Of a stretch of DNA of 64,000 nt, positions 55,573 to 64,000 are shown one piece after another. The notes beneath the pieces were generated by a model. That model saw only the letters and a program-made list of their open reading frames with translations. It did not search any database and was not told the DNA's origin. The stretch is from positions 1,302,001-1,366,000 of the forward strand of contig NZ_JBBOOM010000001.1 of assembly GCF_038003085.1 (NCBI RefSeq), read 5' to 3'. This DNA is from Psychrobacillus sp. FSL K6-2836. Lineage in GTDB: Bacteria > Bacillota > Bacilli > Bacillales_A > Planococcaceae. The translations under genes were made by a program, and so were the position numbers. Positions within the stretch are counted from its first letter, which is position 1. Every line of letters starts with the position of its first letter.

Positions 55573-55627
55573 TTTTAATTTCCTCCAATTAGTTTTAGTT
55601 TAGTTTTGTTATTACTCATTTGCTCTT

Positions 55628-55865
55628 TCAAGCTTTGTTTCGAAGTTTGCTTTTGTATAAGATAGACTTGGTTCCATGCACCATTTCATAGTCCGAAAGC
55701 TTTTTTACTTCGAATGTTGCATTTTGTTCTAAGTAGTTTATTACACCACTTTAGAGAATTCTTTGGCTAAATCCCTCAAGGTATACTTGGTTTCTCAGCC
55801 TGTAAAAGCGATAGATAATAGAATTATAATGCCACGTTTTGCTTGATATCCATTTCTAGATTTAA
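55628..55865 (-). pseudogene. Possible decayed coding remnant upstream of tasA
   Basis: On the minus strand there are gene-like frames broken by stops and a frameshift: ETKYTLRDLAKEFSKV in one frame, then GVINYLEQNATFEVKKLSDY and EMVHGTKSILYKSKLRNKA to a stop at 55628 in the next. An earlier part (SRNGYQAKRGIIILLSIAFTG) precedes an in-frame TGA. I do not recognise the family. The amino-acid pattern looks coding, but only composition supports it. Confidence 0.25.
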
Positions 55866-56315
55866 GCTCCTCTTTTTATGTCATTCACTGCCTCCTTAGA
55901 CTTCGTTTTCGTTTTGATCATCATGCAATGGAACTAACTTCAGTATATACAGTGCAAAACAATCCAGCCTCCCTCAAACGGGTAGTTTTTGACTATTCAG
56001 TATTCTTCTTTTGGATAGTTTCCTTGGTATACTTTCGTACCATTCAATTTATTTTGGAAGAGTGTAATAAACTAAAAACTTATAAAAAAGTGTTTGCTGA
56101 CAATGTCTATGGAACATTCATGACATCCTACAAAAAGATAAAAATACAAAAGGAAGCCAGTGGGTAATAGCTATTGATTGGCTTCCTTTTATTTGTAATG
56201 CAATTGTAGCTTGTTGTAGCTGAGTTAGCTTTCATACAAGCATCTTGGATTTCGGTTGGAAGACCACCATGAAATGTTGAGAGGAAATAGTAAGAGTACA
56301 CAGTAATATAAATAA
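55866..56315. other. Gap without convincing genes
   Basis: AT-rich. A 79-codon plus-strand frame (55928-56167) and a 72-codon minus-strand frame have no ribosome site and no family signature. A hairpin AAAAGGAAGCCA / TGGCTTCCTTTT-type (AAGGAAGCCA ... TTGGCTTCCTT, about 56149-56190) could be a terminator. Confidence 0.4.
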
Positions 56316-56360
56316 AAAAAGAAAAGCCCTGTAGAGATCTCTCCACAGACTTTCCATCCT
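56316..56360 (-). terminator. Terminator after the phosphatase gene remnant
   Basis: Minus-strand stem AGTCTGTGGAGAGA / TCTCTACAGGGCT followed by TTTCTTTTTTT. It lies 130 nt past the present phosphatase stop, so the transcript once, or still, extends that far. Confidence 0.75.
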
Positions 56361-56380
56361 TCTATTACTCTATTTAAATT

Positions 56381-56490
56381 GCGTTAGCAGTATTAGCGTC
56401 TACAACATGGATATATGCCGGAGTTGATACAGTAGCAATCACCAGTGTAATTTTTGCGAAACCCAGGGACACTTCGCCAAATCGGCTCAG
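56381..56490 (-). pseudogene. Coding relic directly after the phosphatase stop
   Basis: The frame of the phosphatase gene stays open after its TAG: LSRFGEVSLGFAKITLVIAT, then VSTPAYIHVVDANTANAI and a TAA. The first part at DNA level (ACTTCGCCAAATCGGCTCAGC, plus strand, 56471-56491) matches the 3' end of the nuclease gene at 60318 (ACTTCACCAAATAAGCTCAGC), 18 of 21 bases, with a two-base shift. This looks like a scar of a lost nuclease domain. Confidence 0.45.
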
Positions 56491-59400
56491 CTAGAAAGAA
56501 GGAACCACAATGGGTTCCCCTTTTGTATTTGTAAGTGTTAATGAATCTATTGTTGCCCCGTTGATGTATTCAATTGCTTGAATATTTTCAGCACCACGAA
56601 TTTCTTTTACGTTTGTGCCATCTATGATTACTTTTTGGACTTTTGTACCTCTGAAGTCGATGATTGCATTTGCTTCAGATGGTTTTAATGTCACAGTTGT
56701 GTTCGCAAAGCCTGTTCCAAGGAATTCAGCATATTTCGCTCCAGTAAATACAATTCCGTCTGAAATTATGGATTCCACATCTAGTGTGACAGAAACACTT
56801 GGCTTGCTTAGTGTTAATTTGTTTGTTTTAAGATCATTGATGTTATATGTTTTTTCTGCTGTTATTCCTTCTGGTACTTCTTCTGCAGTTTTTTCAATTT
56901 CAAAAGAGTCCACAAGTTCATTCTCCATAGAATATACTTCACCTTTTAATATATTTCCTTCTATTGAAATTGAGGTAAAGACTTGTGTGTCTGTATCAAA
57001 TTGAACATCCACATAATCATTATGTTCTACTGGATAGAATTTTGGTCCAGCAGAACCACCAATTACGTAAACAGTTCCATCGCCATTTGCTTGTACTTGT
57101 CCATGTTTCATAGCGTGTGTTCTCATATAAGAATGATCGTGCCCGTTTAAAACGACATCCACACCTAGTTCCTCTAACAATGGAGCAAATGTTGTTGCTG
57201 TTGCGTTAACTCCTGTTAGTGGATTGCTTTTGTAAGCTGGTCGGTGGAACACCGCGATAGTCCATTCTTTATCTGAAGTTTCTACTTCTTGGCGAATCCA
57301 TTCTTGTTGTTCTTCCATATCTTTAATGCCAAATTCGGAATTCAGCATGATAAATTTAGCGTTACTATATTCAAAGGAATAAACAAATCCTTCCTTTCCT
57401 TTAGGTCCATTTTGTGGATAGGAGAATAAAGATTTGTATACTGATTCACCATTTCCATATACATCATGATTACCTAAAACTGTCATGACAGGAATTGTTG
57501 ATGACAATCCTTTTGAAGCTTGTAGAAACAACTCCCACTGGCTCATAACACTTCCATCCTCCACAATATCTCCACTATGAAGCGCAAATTTTGTATTTGG
57601 ATACTTTTCTAAACCTAATTCGTATAGTTTTGTCCAAATGGAAAAACCTGCTGCATCTTGTGATTGAGTATCAGTGAAAAATAAAAAGTTAAAGGGTTCT
57701 ACTTCATTCGATTCAGTTATAAATGAACCTATTTCACTCCACCCCTGCTCAGTACCATCCCCTACACGGTACTTATAATCAGTTCCAGGAGTTAATCCGC
57801 TTGCATTTGTTTTATGAATTGTCATTTCCCCTTTATTGTCCGCATAAAATTCATGGTTTCCTTCAGCACGAATTACTGCAGTAGACTCAAAGCCTTTTTC
57901 ATCCGATTGAGCGACTACTTCTACAATAGAGTTAGTAAAAGCTGTTCCTGTGCGCCAGGTGAAATGCTGGGACGTTTTAGGATCTTGTGTCCATGTTAAT
58001 GTAATATTTTCTGGTGTATGTGTTCCTAGTTGAGGTACTACCGTAAATGTTTCTACTTGACTCACTTGTCCATTTTTATCCGCTTGCATACTTATAGGTA
58101 TTTGAGAAAGCGTTACGTTATCGGTAGTAATTTCTCCATTTTCATCGGTAAGATCAAATAAACTGTTCCAATCAACTATTTCTGCATCCGCTCCAGGAAC
58201 ATGGTAATAACGAACTTGTCCATTTGGAATATAAACTCGATAAAAGTCGAAACTAGAAGTAGGTGGATTTGTGAAGGGCATATAAGTTCCTGCGTTCACA
58301 GTTTCGTATGGATCACCCTGTATTCCACTTCCTCCTTTATAAATAGTCGTGTCGTTCTTTATTTTCAATAGTTTTGTTCCGTTCGTAATCGCTATTTTAG
58401 CACCTTCAACTGGATTTCCATCAAGATCTGTTACTGTAATTTTAGTTGTTGTTCCTACTGATTTTCCTTCAACCGTTAGTAAATATGGCTGAGAAATTAC
58501 TGCTTCAAATGGAACTGTAGAAAAAGGTAAGGTTCCAATTAATGAGTCTGTGAATGTTAAGCTACCTTCTGTAAGGGCAAGGTTTGCAATACCAGTTGCA
58601 TTATTTCCTAAAGAGAAAGATACTGTCCCTAAAACTTCATTTTCATTTGTTTCGATATTATTTAATCCTTCAAATTTTAATGAAATTTCGCCTGTTGATT
58701 CATTTGCATGATTAATGGTTGCTGTGCTTTTGAATTTGTCTTGAATTTTTACTTGAAGTCCATCTATCGTATGGTCACCATCTTGAAGTGTCATTAAAGA
58801 TGGTTCATAAGCGAATTTTAGTTCTGTACCACTTAAACTATTAATATTATCCATAGTTAGTTGAACTTCAAAAGTTGCTCCGGCTAATGCAACGTCTGGT
58901 CCTGCCCATTTAAATTCTGGTCCACCAGAAGAAATGGAGAGATTATATGTATCAAATTTGTGGTTTCCTGCTATATCGAAAACTTCTACATAGACTTGGT
59001 GTAATCCATCCACTAATGGAGTTGCAGGTGTATAAGAGACAATGCCTGTTTCTGCATTGAATGCTGGTTCAACATCTTTTCCATCAATCTTCATATAGAT
59101 TTTATTGGAATCGATTCCTGACCCACCTTCGTTATCTGCTGCTATAATACTAATTTCGGGTCTATTTGTTGAAGAGATATCCGAAGGGTAAAAATTAGTT
59201 ATCTCTGGATTCGTTACATCATCATCAAATTCACCGTAAACAGCTTGTATATTATCCACATAAATGGTTCCTGCTGTTTTTGCCTCATCTTTTGTAGCCA
59301 TATATCGAACAGCCTGGTCTATTTGAAATGGTGCTACCCAGTTGTTAGGAATAGTAGCCTCTACGTACTTCCACCCCTTCCAAGTTACGCCGTTTGGATA

Positions 59401-60042
59401 GTCACCAGTGAAATCGATATTGAAGCTCTGTCCATTCGCATCATACATTAGCTGTCTTAACCATTGCTTATTTCCATCACCATAAACCCACATACCAATT
59501 TTCTCTGGATGTCCAGGGACATCAATTCTTGTATCTTGACTTGCATATACTCCTGAAGTCCCTTGTTGTTTAAGGAAATCATAATCTAATTGCAGTGCAT
59601 GTCCACCAAATCGTACTTTCTCATTTGAAATTTCAGCTGCAATAGAATTATATTTAGATCCCGTTGCTTTCCAATTATTACTTGTCTCAAAATCCTCTAA
59701 AACAATATACGGTTGCTCTAATTCACTTGGTATTTCACTTGGTATTTCACTTGGTATTTCACTTGGTGTTTCATTTGGTATTTCACTTGGTGTTTCATTT
59801 GGTGTTTCATTTGGTGTTTCATTTGGTGTTTCATTTGGTGTTTCATTTGGTGTTTCACTTGGTGTTTCATTTGGTGTTTCACTTGGTGTTTCACTTGGTG
59901 TTTCATTTGGTGTTTCACTTGGTGTTTCAGGTTCCAATTCGGCAGCTATAGCAGATTGAGTATTAATCGGTGTTACTAAACTAAATAGCAAAAGAAAAGT
60001 TAAATAAATCGTAAGGGTTTTCTTCATAAAATTCATCAACAT
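56491..60042 (-). CDS. Secreted purple-acid-phosphatase-like metallophosphoesterase with cohesin-like domain
   Basis: 1183 residues. Signal peptide, a Glu-Thr-Pro/Ser repeat stalk (about 36-107), a carbohydrate-binding-like beta domain (about 110-275; GKIGMWVYGDG-type, TIYVDNIQAVYGE), an Ig-like domain, a cohesin-like domain (about 374-516; VQLTMDNINSLSGTELKFAY), a purple-acid-phosphatase N-terminal Fn3 domain (about 680-775; ITLTWTQDPKT) and a metallophosphoesterase domain (about 781-997). Metal motifs are FFTDTQ, LHSGDIVEDG, VLGNHDVYGNG, VFHRPAY and NGHDHSYMR; the first has Gln where DxH is usual. The protein ends in the same ~115-residue module found in the two nucleases. It has no SLH. 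Likely role: release of phosphate outside the cell. GGAGGAG precedes the ATG. Confidence 0.92.
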   Translation of the reverse strand: MLMNFMKKTLTIYLTFLLLFSLVTPINTQSAIAAELEPETPSETPNETPSETPSETPNETPSETPNETPNETPNETPNETPNETPSEIPNETPSEIPSEIPSEIPSELEQPYIVLEDFETSNNWKATGSKYNSIAAEISNEKVRFGGHALQLDYDFLKQQGTSGVYASQDTRIDVPGHPEKIGMWVYGDGNKQWLRQLMYDANGQSFNIDFTGDYPNGVTWKGWKYVEATIPNNWVAPFQIDQAVRYMATKDEAKTAGTIYVDNIQAVYGEFDDDVTNPEITNFYPSDISSTNRPEISIIAADNEGGSGIDSNKIYMKIDGKDVEPAFNAETGIVSYTPATPLVDGLHQVYVEVFDIAGNHKFDTYNLSISSGGPEFKWAGPDVALAGATFEVQLTMDNINSLSGTELKFAYEPSLMTLQDGDHTIDGLQVKIQDKFKSTATINHANESTGEISLKFEGLNNIETNENEVLGTVSFSLGNNATGIANLALTEGSLTFTDSLIGTLPFSTVPFEAVISQPYLLTVEGKSVGTTTKITVTDLDGNPVEGAKIAITNGTKLLKIKNDTTIYKGGSGIQGDPYETVNAGTYMPFTNPPTSSFDFYRVYIPNGQVRYYHVPGADAEIVDWNSLFDLTDENGEITTDNVTLSQIPISMQADKNGQVSQVETFTVVPQLGTHTPENITLTWTQDPKTSQHFTWRTGTAFTNSIVEVVAQSDEKGFESTAVIRAEGNHEFYADNKGEMTIHKTNASGLTPGTDYKYRVGDGTEQGWSEIGSFITESNEVEPFNFLFFTDTQSQDAAGFSIWTKLYELGLEKYPNTKFALHSGDIVEDGSVMSQWELFLQASKGLSSTIPVMTVLGNHDVYGNGESVYKSLFSYPQNGPKGKEGFVYSFEYSNAKFIMLNSEFGIKDMEEQQEWIRQEVETSDKEWTIAVFHRPAYKSNPLTGVNATATTFAPLLEELGVDVVLNGHDHSYMRTHAMKHGQVQANGDGTVYVIGGSAGPKFYPVEHNDYVDVQFDTDTQVFTSISIEGNILKGEVYSMENELVDSFEIEKTAEEVPEGITAEKTYNINDLKTNKLTLSKPSVSVTLDVESIISDGIVFTGAKYAEFLGTGFANTTVTLKPSEANAIIDFRGTKVQKVIIDGTNVKEIRGAENIQAIEYINGATIDSLTLTNTKGEPIVVPSF
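59722..59934. repeat. 12-bp tandem repeat encoding Glu-Thr-Pro-Ser/Asn
   Basis: About 18 copies of a 12-bp unit (TTTCATTTGGTG and variants with CACTTGG and GGTATT) inside the phosphatase gene, encoding the ETPN/ETPS/EIPS stalk. The plus-strand 95-codon frame (FHLV repeats) is a shadow. Confidence 0.9.
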
Positions 60043-60152
60043 TTATCTCCTCCTTGGGTGCCAGTCAACGGTAGCACCAGTAGCACTGAAAAGTTTAATA
60101 GCCTTTTTAAAACTTCCAACTTCAATATTCTCCAAAAACCTTGTAAGGACCA
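60043..60152 (-). pseudogene. Relic of the N-terminal lamin-tail domain of a nuclease gene
   Basis: A minus-strand frame reads LENIEVGSFKKAIKLFSATG followed by ATVDWHP, clearly similar to EYIEGSSFNKAIEIYNGTG and ATVDLSA in the lamin-tail domain of the nuclease at 32582. The upstream part is unlike and the frame runs into the ribosome site of the phosphatase gene, so the rest of the gene is lost. Confidence 0.7.
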
Positions 60153-60189
60153 CAAGAACAGCTATTAAGCGAGCTGATAAGGAATGATG

Positions 60190-60246
60190 CGAAAAGCCCC
60201 TTATGTTAGCCCCGACTAGCGCTAAAGAAACTTGAAGGGGCATTTG
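60190..60246 (-). terminator. Probable terminator of the second nuclease gene
   Basis: Minus-strand arms GCCCCTT / AAGGGGC spaced by about 34 nt that contain the palindrome TAGCGCTA, followed by TTTTCG. It lies 72 nt after the stop at 60318. Confidence 0.5.
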
Positions 60247-60317
60247 GCATAAAGAAGGAAAAAATTGGTTGCTTTTCAAATTTCATTTTTCCAATTTGTG
60301 TTGGCAACAATGGTACT

Positions 60318-63300
60318 TCACCAAATAAGCTCAGCGAATTCGGGGTGGTCGATGAATGGGTTTCGATTGCCTTGCCACTCTTGGATGACGTTGTTACGGT
60401 TTCTTTCGAATTCGTCTACTGGATCTTGTTCATGCCATTGTAGTAGGACGGATAGTTTGCCATGGAAAGGATCTTTTCCATTATTAACTTTTTCGTTTAG
60501 TTCTAAATCTACTCTATCCCCCGCTTCATAACGTGTTGCCATATAGAAGAGGATTCTTGCAACGTCGCCTTTTACATAGTTTGGTGGTTCAAATGAATCG
60601 GAGTCGCCTTTACATTGAGCACAATTGATAACTCTGCTTCCTCCGTTATCAAAGTCTAAATTCCCTCGAGACCCATTTACTTGTACATCAGTTGGGCGAA
60701 GGTGATGAATATCAGTACCTGGTCCATTACTTGTTCCGAAATCACCATGGGATTTTGCCCATGTATGTTCGCGGTTCCAGTCACCATTATTACCACCATT
60801 AAGTGTTTTACTTCTTGACTGACCAGAGTAGAATAAGATTACATTGTTAGGATTACCCGGGTCCTCATCTGTTTCTCGAAGAGCTTCCCAAACTTGGCTA
60901 TATGATAGTTCCGTATGGTCATCGATAATTTCATGTAATGCTGTTTTTAATGCTTTCCCTTCTTTACCTAATGCATCTTTGTAATATGATTCTAGTTCTA
61001 TATCTTCATCGTCTAAAGAAGGAACCACAATGGGTTCCCCTTTTGTATTTGTGAATGAAACTGTTTTTTCACTTGCTCCGTCGAGGTATTCAATTGCTTG
61101 AATATTTTCAGCACCGCGGATCTCTTTTATGTTCGTGCCATCAATGATTACTTTTTGGACATTTGTACCTTTGAAGTCGATGATTGCATTCGCTTCAGAT
61201 GGTTTTAATGTCACAGTGGTGTTGGCAAAGCCTGCTCCACGGAATTCAGCATATTTCGCTCCAGTAAATACAATACCATCTGTAATTACTGATTGATCAT
61301 CAAGTGTTACAGATACACTTGGCTTGCTTAGTGTTAGTTTTTTTGTTTTAAGGTTTTTAATATTGTATGTTTTTAACGCTACATCTTCTGCAGCTGCTAG
61401 ATCAATTTGTACTAGTACTGGGTCATGGTCAGATGCGCGACCTTGTGCTTCCGTAAAGTTCGCATTGATATGAATCATATCTACGACTGTGTTATTTACT
61501 AGATTGTTTGATACTAAAATATGGTCTAGTACTTGGTTGTTCCCTTGGAAGAAGTAAGAAAAACGGTCTTCTGCTGGTACTAAATCTACCATATTTGTTA
61601 ATTGATCGCCTTTTAGTTTATCCATAACAGGTGTAAATTCGAAGTCATTCATATCACCAGCTAGGACAACGTTTAAATTAGGATTTGTCGCTAGCCCATC
61701 TTGGATAAATTCGTTAATTGTTGTAGCTAGTCCAAGACGTTCTGCTTCTGAACCTAAGTATGGAGGTTGGTTTTTACCGAATAATGGTTCGTCTCCACCT
61801 TTTGAATTTAAGTGAGCTCCAATAACGACAACTCTCTCTCCTTTAAATTCGAATTCAGCTGCAATTGGTTTACGTGTATCCGTAAAATTAGCAGGTTCTA
61901 TTACTCCCGGATTAAGTACTAAGCTACCCTCTTCATCCCACGAGTTTGCTGCTGTTGGTGCTCCTTTAGTTCCTTCTACTAGAGTAACGCGTTTAGGATT
62001 GTACAAGTATCCTACACGGATATTAGCACCTGGTGCTCCGCCGTTTGTATTATCGACTGGTGCAACATCTGTCCAATTGTATGTTGGACCCCCATTTGCA
62101 GTGATTGCTGCAATAAGACGTTCATAGCTTCCAGTAGCATCACTGTTACCAGAATTTGTTTCCCCATCTGTATCTTGTACTTCTACTAATGTAATAATAT
62201 CTGGTGATTTCATGTTATCCACAAATGATTTAGCAATTTTCACTACTTTTTCATCTGGAGTGTTGTTTGTGTTTGTTGAGAAATTTTCTATATTGTATGC
62301 AGCTACTGTTAGTTGATCTTCTTTTGTTTCGATTGTTGTTACATCTTTTGTTCGCTCTAAACGAGTAATTTCAGGTAATTCGCTTTCTACTGCTAATACT
62401 TTGAAGTTGCTATTTCCATAAGAAATTACTCCGATAATATCGCCAGTGAAATAGTCACCAGAGTTTGTAATATAGTTGTTATTATTAATATCTAAAAATA
62501 CTTTTTCTGGGTTATAATCATCTTTTGCAATGTTCAATCCACCAAGTACATTGAAATCGTTGTTCGTTGTATTTTCAGCAACGATTGGGATATCTCCACT
62601 GTATGGTGTTCCGATTACTTTTGCATTTGGGAATGAAACTCGCATAAACTCTACCGATTCCCAGAAATCAATTCCATCCTCTGACGGATTGAATGAAGTG
62701 AGTTTATCGTTATCAATAATTTTGTTAGGTGGATTAATATCTACTCCAACTACTAATGGTTCAGGTAGTGCTGCTGTTCCATCTGCTGCTACAGTTGTTG
62801 CTTTAATACGAGTAGTTGTAAGATTTGTACCGGAACCATTTTCTTCTACTGTTCCTGCAACTGTTACTTTATCCCCTACTGTTACACCGTGAGATGATTT
62901 GTTTATTTGAATCGCTTCTGACGTAGTCATGTCTGCGTCAGCATTCTCGATGTCTTGCATAACAAAATTTGATCCATCAATTTTATGTGTTACAACACCT
63001 GTAATATTCTTCACGGATGCTCCAACATAAGGTGATCTATGATCATTTCCTTGAATATCACGGATAGTTACGTCTTCTGCTTTAATAATTGTGTATGTAA
63101 AGCTAAATGCGTCACTAGTCTTTTCATTTGTTACTGCAATTGCTTTAATTGTTGTCGTTTCCGTAAGAGTGATTGCCCCTACATATTTCGTGCTTGCTGT
63201 TGTTGGTTCAGAACCATCAATAGTGTAATAGATTTCAGCACCATCTAAGCCAGATGCAAGTTCAATTTGCGTATTAACTGGAACAGTTCCAGCATATTTG

Positions 63301-64000
63301 GATGCATAAACGGCAGGCTTGTTTACAAGGTCAAAACTTTTAAGGCCTAACGTTTTAAATTGGAACACATTGTTAAAAACTGCTGCTATTCCTGTTAAAT
63401 TTACTTTATCGCCTTCATTGAAATATTTAATGAATTCACTGTAATCCACACCTGTGCGGTTATCATGGCGAACAAGAACCTTTTCTCCATTTTCTGCTAG
63501 TGCTTGGAATTCAAATGTTCCATAATCTTTTTGTGATAAATCTGTGATTTCTATATTTTCTAAAGCTACTAGCTCCCCTTGAGTATCATCATTGACACCT
63601 GATGGAGTTACTACTTGGGCGTTTGGAATTTCATTGTCTGAAGAAATTACTTCAATATTCGTTGGTTCTATTTCTATTTCAGATGAATAGGTGATTACCT
63701 TCCCAGTTACACTGATTTTGTCTCCAGGTTGAACACTAGCTGAACCTGCGTAAATGTACATTCCTGCAGTTTCATCTTGCATATAGAATGCTTGACTTCC
63801 CCATGGTCCTGCTTCTGTTGTAACAATCCCTTCGATTTGAACTGTTTCGTTTAGAGCTTCACGAGCTTCTGAGATTGACTGGACAGCAAGTATTGTATAA
63901 GTAAGTGATGTTATATCACTATTATCTAGTCCATCCTTAATCGCAATTGCTTTAATGGTTGTATCTGCATTAATAATAATTGGGCTTGTGTATTCTATAC
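60318..64000 (-). CDS. Secreted double nuclease, second copy, 5' end outside the window
   Basis: At least 1227 residues; the frame stays open to the right edge, so a start at 63782 would be wrong. The visible part begins in a chitobiase-C-like repeat (EYTSPIIINADTTIKAIAIK), then an OB-fold (AREALNETVQIEGIV), more chitobiase-like and OB-fold modules, and an endonuclease/exonuclease/phosphatase domain with AAYNIENF, LVEVQDTDG, AHLNSKGGD, LAGDMNDFEF and SDHDP. Then follow the shared ~115-residue module (VQKVIIDGTNIKEIRGAENI) and the EndA-type domain with REHTWAKSHGDFG and HHLRPTDVQVNGSRGNLDFD. It is a close paralogue of the nuclease at 32582 but lacks the Ig-like domain before EndA. Nucleases and acid phosphatase lie next to each other here, as at 32-40 kb. 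Confidence 0.93.
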   Translation of the reverse strand, partial: IEYTSPIIINADTTIKAIAIKDGLDNSDITSLTYTILAVQSISEAREALNETVQIEGIVTTEAGPWGSQAFYMQDETAGMYIYAGSASVQPGDKISVTGKVITYSSEIEIEPTNIEVISSDNEIPNAQVVTPSGVNDDTQGELVALENIEITDLSQKDYGTFEFQALAENGEKVLVRHDNRTGVDYSEFIKYFNEGDKVNLTGIAAVFNNVFQFKTLGLKSFDLVNKPAVYASKYAGTVPVNTQIELASGLDGAEIYYTIDGSEPTTASTKYVGAITLTETTTIKAIAVTNEKTSDAFSFTYTIIKAEDVTIRDIQGNDHRSPYVGASVKNITGVVTHKIDGSNFVMQDIENADADMTTSEAIQINKSSHGVTVGDKVTVAGTVEENGSGTNLTTTRIKATTVAADGTAALPEPLVVGVDINPPNKIIDNDKLTSFNPSEDGIDFWESVEFMRVSFPNAKVIGTPYSGDIPIVAENTTNNDFNVLGGLNIAKDDYNPEKVFLDINNNNYITNSGDYFTGDIIGVISYGNSNFKVLAVESELPEITRLERTKDVTTIETKEDQLTVAAYNIENFSTNTNNTPDEKVVKIAKSFVDNMKSPDIITLVEVQDTDGETNSGNSDATGSYERLIAAITANGGPTYNWTDVAPVDNTNGGAPGANIRVGYLYNPKRVTLVEGTKGAPTAANSWDEEGSLVLNPGVIEPANFTDTRKPIAAEFEFKGERVVVIGAHLNSKGGDEPLFGKNQPPYLGSEAERLGLATTINEFIQDGLATNPNLNVVLAGDMNDFEFTPVMDKLKGDQLTNMVDLVPAEDRFSYFFQGNNQVLDHILVSNNLVNNTVVDMIHINANFTEAQGRASDHDPVLVQIDLAAAEDVALKTYNIKNLKTKKLTLSKPSVSVTLDDQSVITDGIVFTGAKYAEFRGAGFANTTVTLKPSEANAIIDFKGTNVQKVIIDGTNIKEIRGAENIQAIEYLDGASEKTVSFTNTKGEPIVVPSLDDEDIELESYYKDALGKEGKALKTALHEIIDDHTELSYSQVWEALRETDEDPGNPNNVILFYSGQSRSKTLNGGNNGDWNREHTWAKSHGDFGTSNGPGTDIHHLRPTDVQVNGSRGNLDFDNGGSRVINCAQCKGDSDSFEPPNYVKGDVARILFYMATRYEAGDRVDLELNEKVNNGKDPFHGKLSVLLQWHEQDPVDEFERNRNNVIQEWQGNRNPFIDHPEFAELIW

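Noticed and set aside
55928-56167. 79-codon plus-strand gene
   Set aside because: No ribosome site, AT-rich composition and no recognisable motif.
59664-59951. Plus-strand FHLV-repeat protein
   Set aside because: Shadow of the 12-bp repeat in the phosphatase stalk.
60318-63782. Second nuclease as a complete gene starting at 63782
   Set aside because: The frame continues upstream to the window edge and encodes further chitobiase-like and OB-fold sequence; no ribosome site at 63782.
1-64000. tRNA, rRNA or riboswitch genes
   Set aside because: No cloverleaf, rRNA-like or known riboswitch core was recognised in any intergenic stretch by eye.

Overview
The window reads as a low-GC Gram-positive chromosome segment, most likely from a Bacillales member of the Planococcaceae/Caryophanaceae type (Lysinibacillus, Psychrobacillus or Sporosarcina-like). 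The grounds are strong AGGAGG-type ribosome binding sites, frequent TTG starts, seven S-layer-homology (SLH) proteins, a TasA/SipW operon, a CpsC/CpsD-type polysaccharide kinase pair and the short GC-rich dispersed repeat seen in many Bacillales. The genus is inference. Nearly all genes lie on the minus strand, and the window is almost entirely about the cell surface. Both ends cut a gene: a tyrosine kinase on the left and an extracellular nuclease on the right.

Layout. 1-2.7 kb: tyrosine kinase (partial), its Wzz-like modulator, a VanZ-like protein and an unknown membrane-anchored protein. 2.9-6.7 kb: an SLH protein and a secreted transglutaminase-like protein, separated by a MITE-like element. 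6.9-13.5 kb: a class D-like sortase followed by a 2006-residue LPQTG adhesin. 13.7-20.7 kb: two two-component systems, one a hybrid double-kinase receptor with a SARP-like regulator, the other NarL/LiaSR-like. 21.3-22.4 kb: a long tandem array. 22.5-32.2 kb: two SLH-anchored subtilases. 32.6-40.4 kb: an S-layer-bound 5'-nucleotidase followed by a two-nuclease fusion protein, probably one operon. 41-42.8 kb: an SLH protein with a glutamine-amidotransferase-like domain. 43.3-46.8 kb: the only plus-strand operon, a GtrII-like membrane protein, GtaB/GalU and an acyltransferase, likely acting in cell-wall glycan synthesis. 47.2-52.1 kb: a probable S-layer protein and an SLH-anchored GDSL hydrolase. 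52.6-55.6 kb: tasA, tapA-like gene, sipW and an LPxTx-type surface protein (biofilm fibre operon). 56.5-64 kb: a purple-acid-phosphatase-like enzyme and a second two-nuclease protein.

Together the genes suggest a surface that binds and degrades its surroundings. Nucleases cut DNA, the 5'-nucleotidase and acid phosphatase would release nucleosides and phosphate, and subtilases digest protein. SLH domains hold many of these enzymes on the wall glycan, and TasA fibres and the adhesin give cohesion.

The most unusual feature is between the genes. Six intergenic regions carry arrays of one of three unrelated motifs (TACTTGC, CTCTCGT, TTATGTGG), and all three families repeat with the same dominant 21-bp spacing, which is two turns of B-DNA. 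One array is joined to a dead 3' end of an SLH gene that matches the junction beside a living subtilase gene, so the arrays have moved or been duplicated together with surface genes. Three enzymes without SLH domains share an unrecognised module of about 115 residues that may be another surface-targeting domain. Gene relics near 43.1, 56.4 and 60.1 kb show that the cluster evolves by duplication, domain loss and decay.
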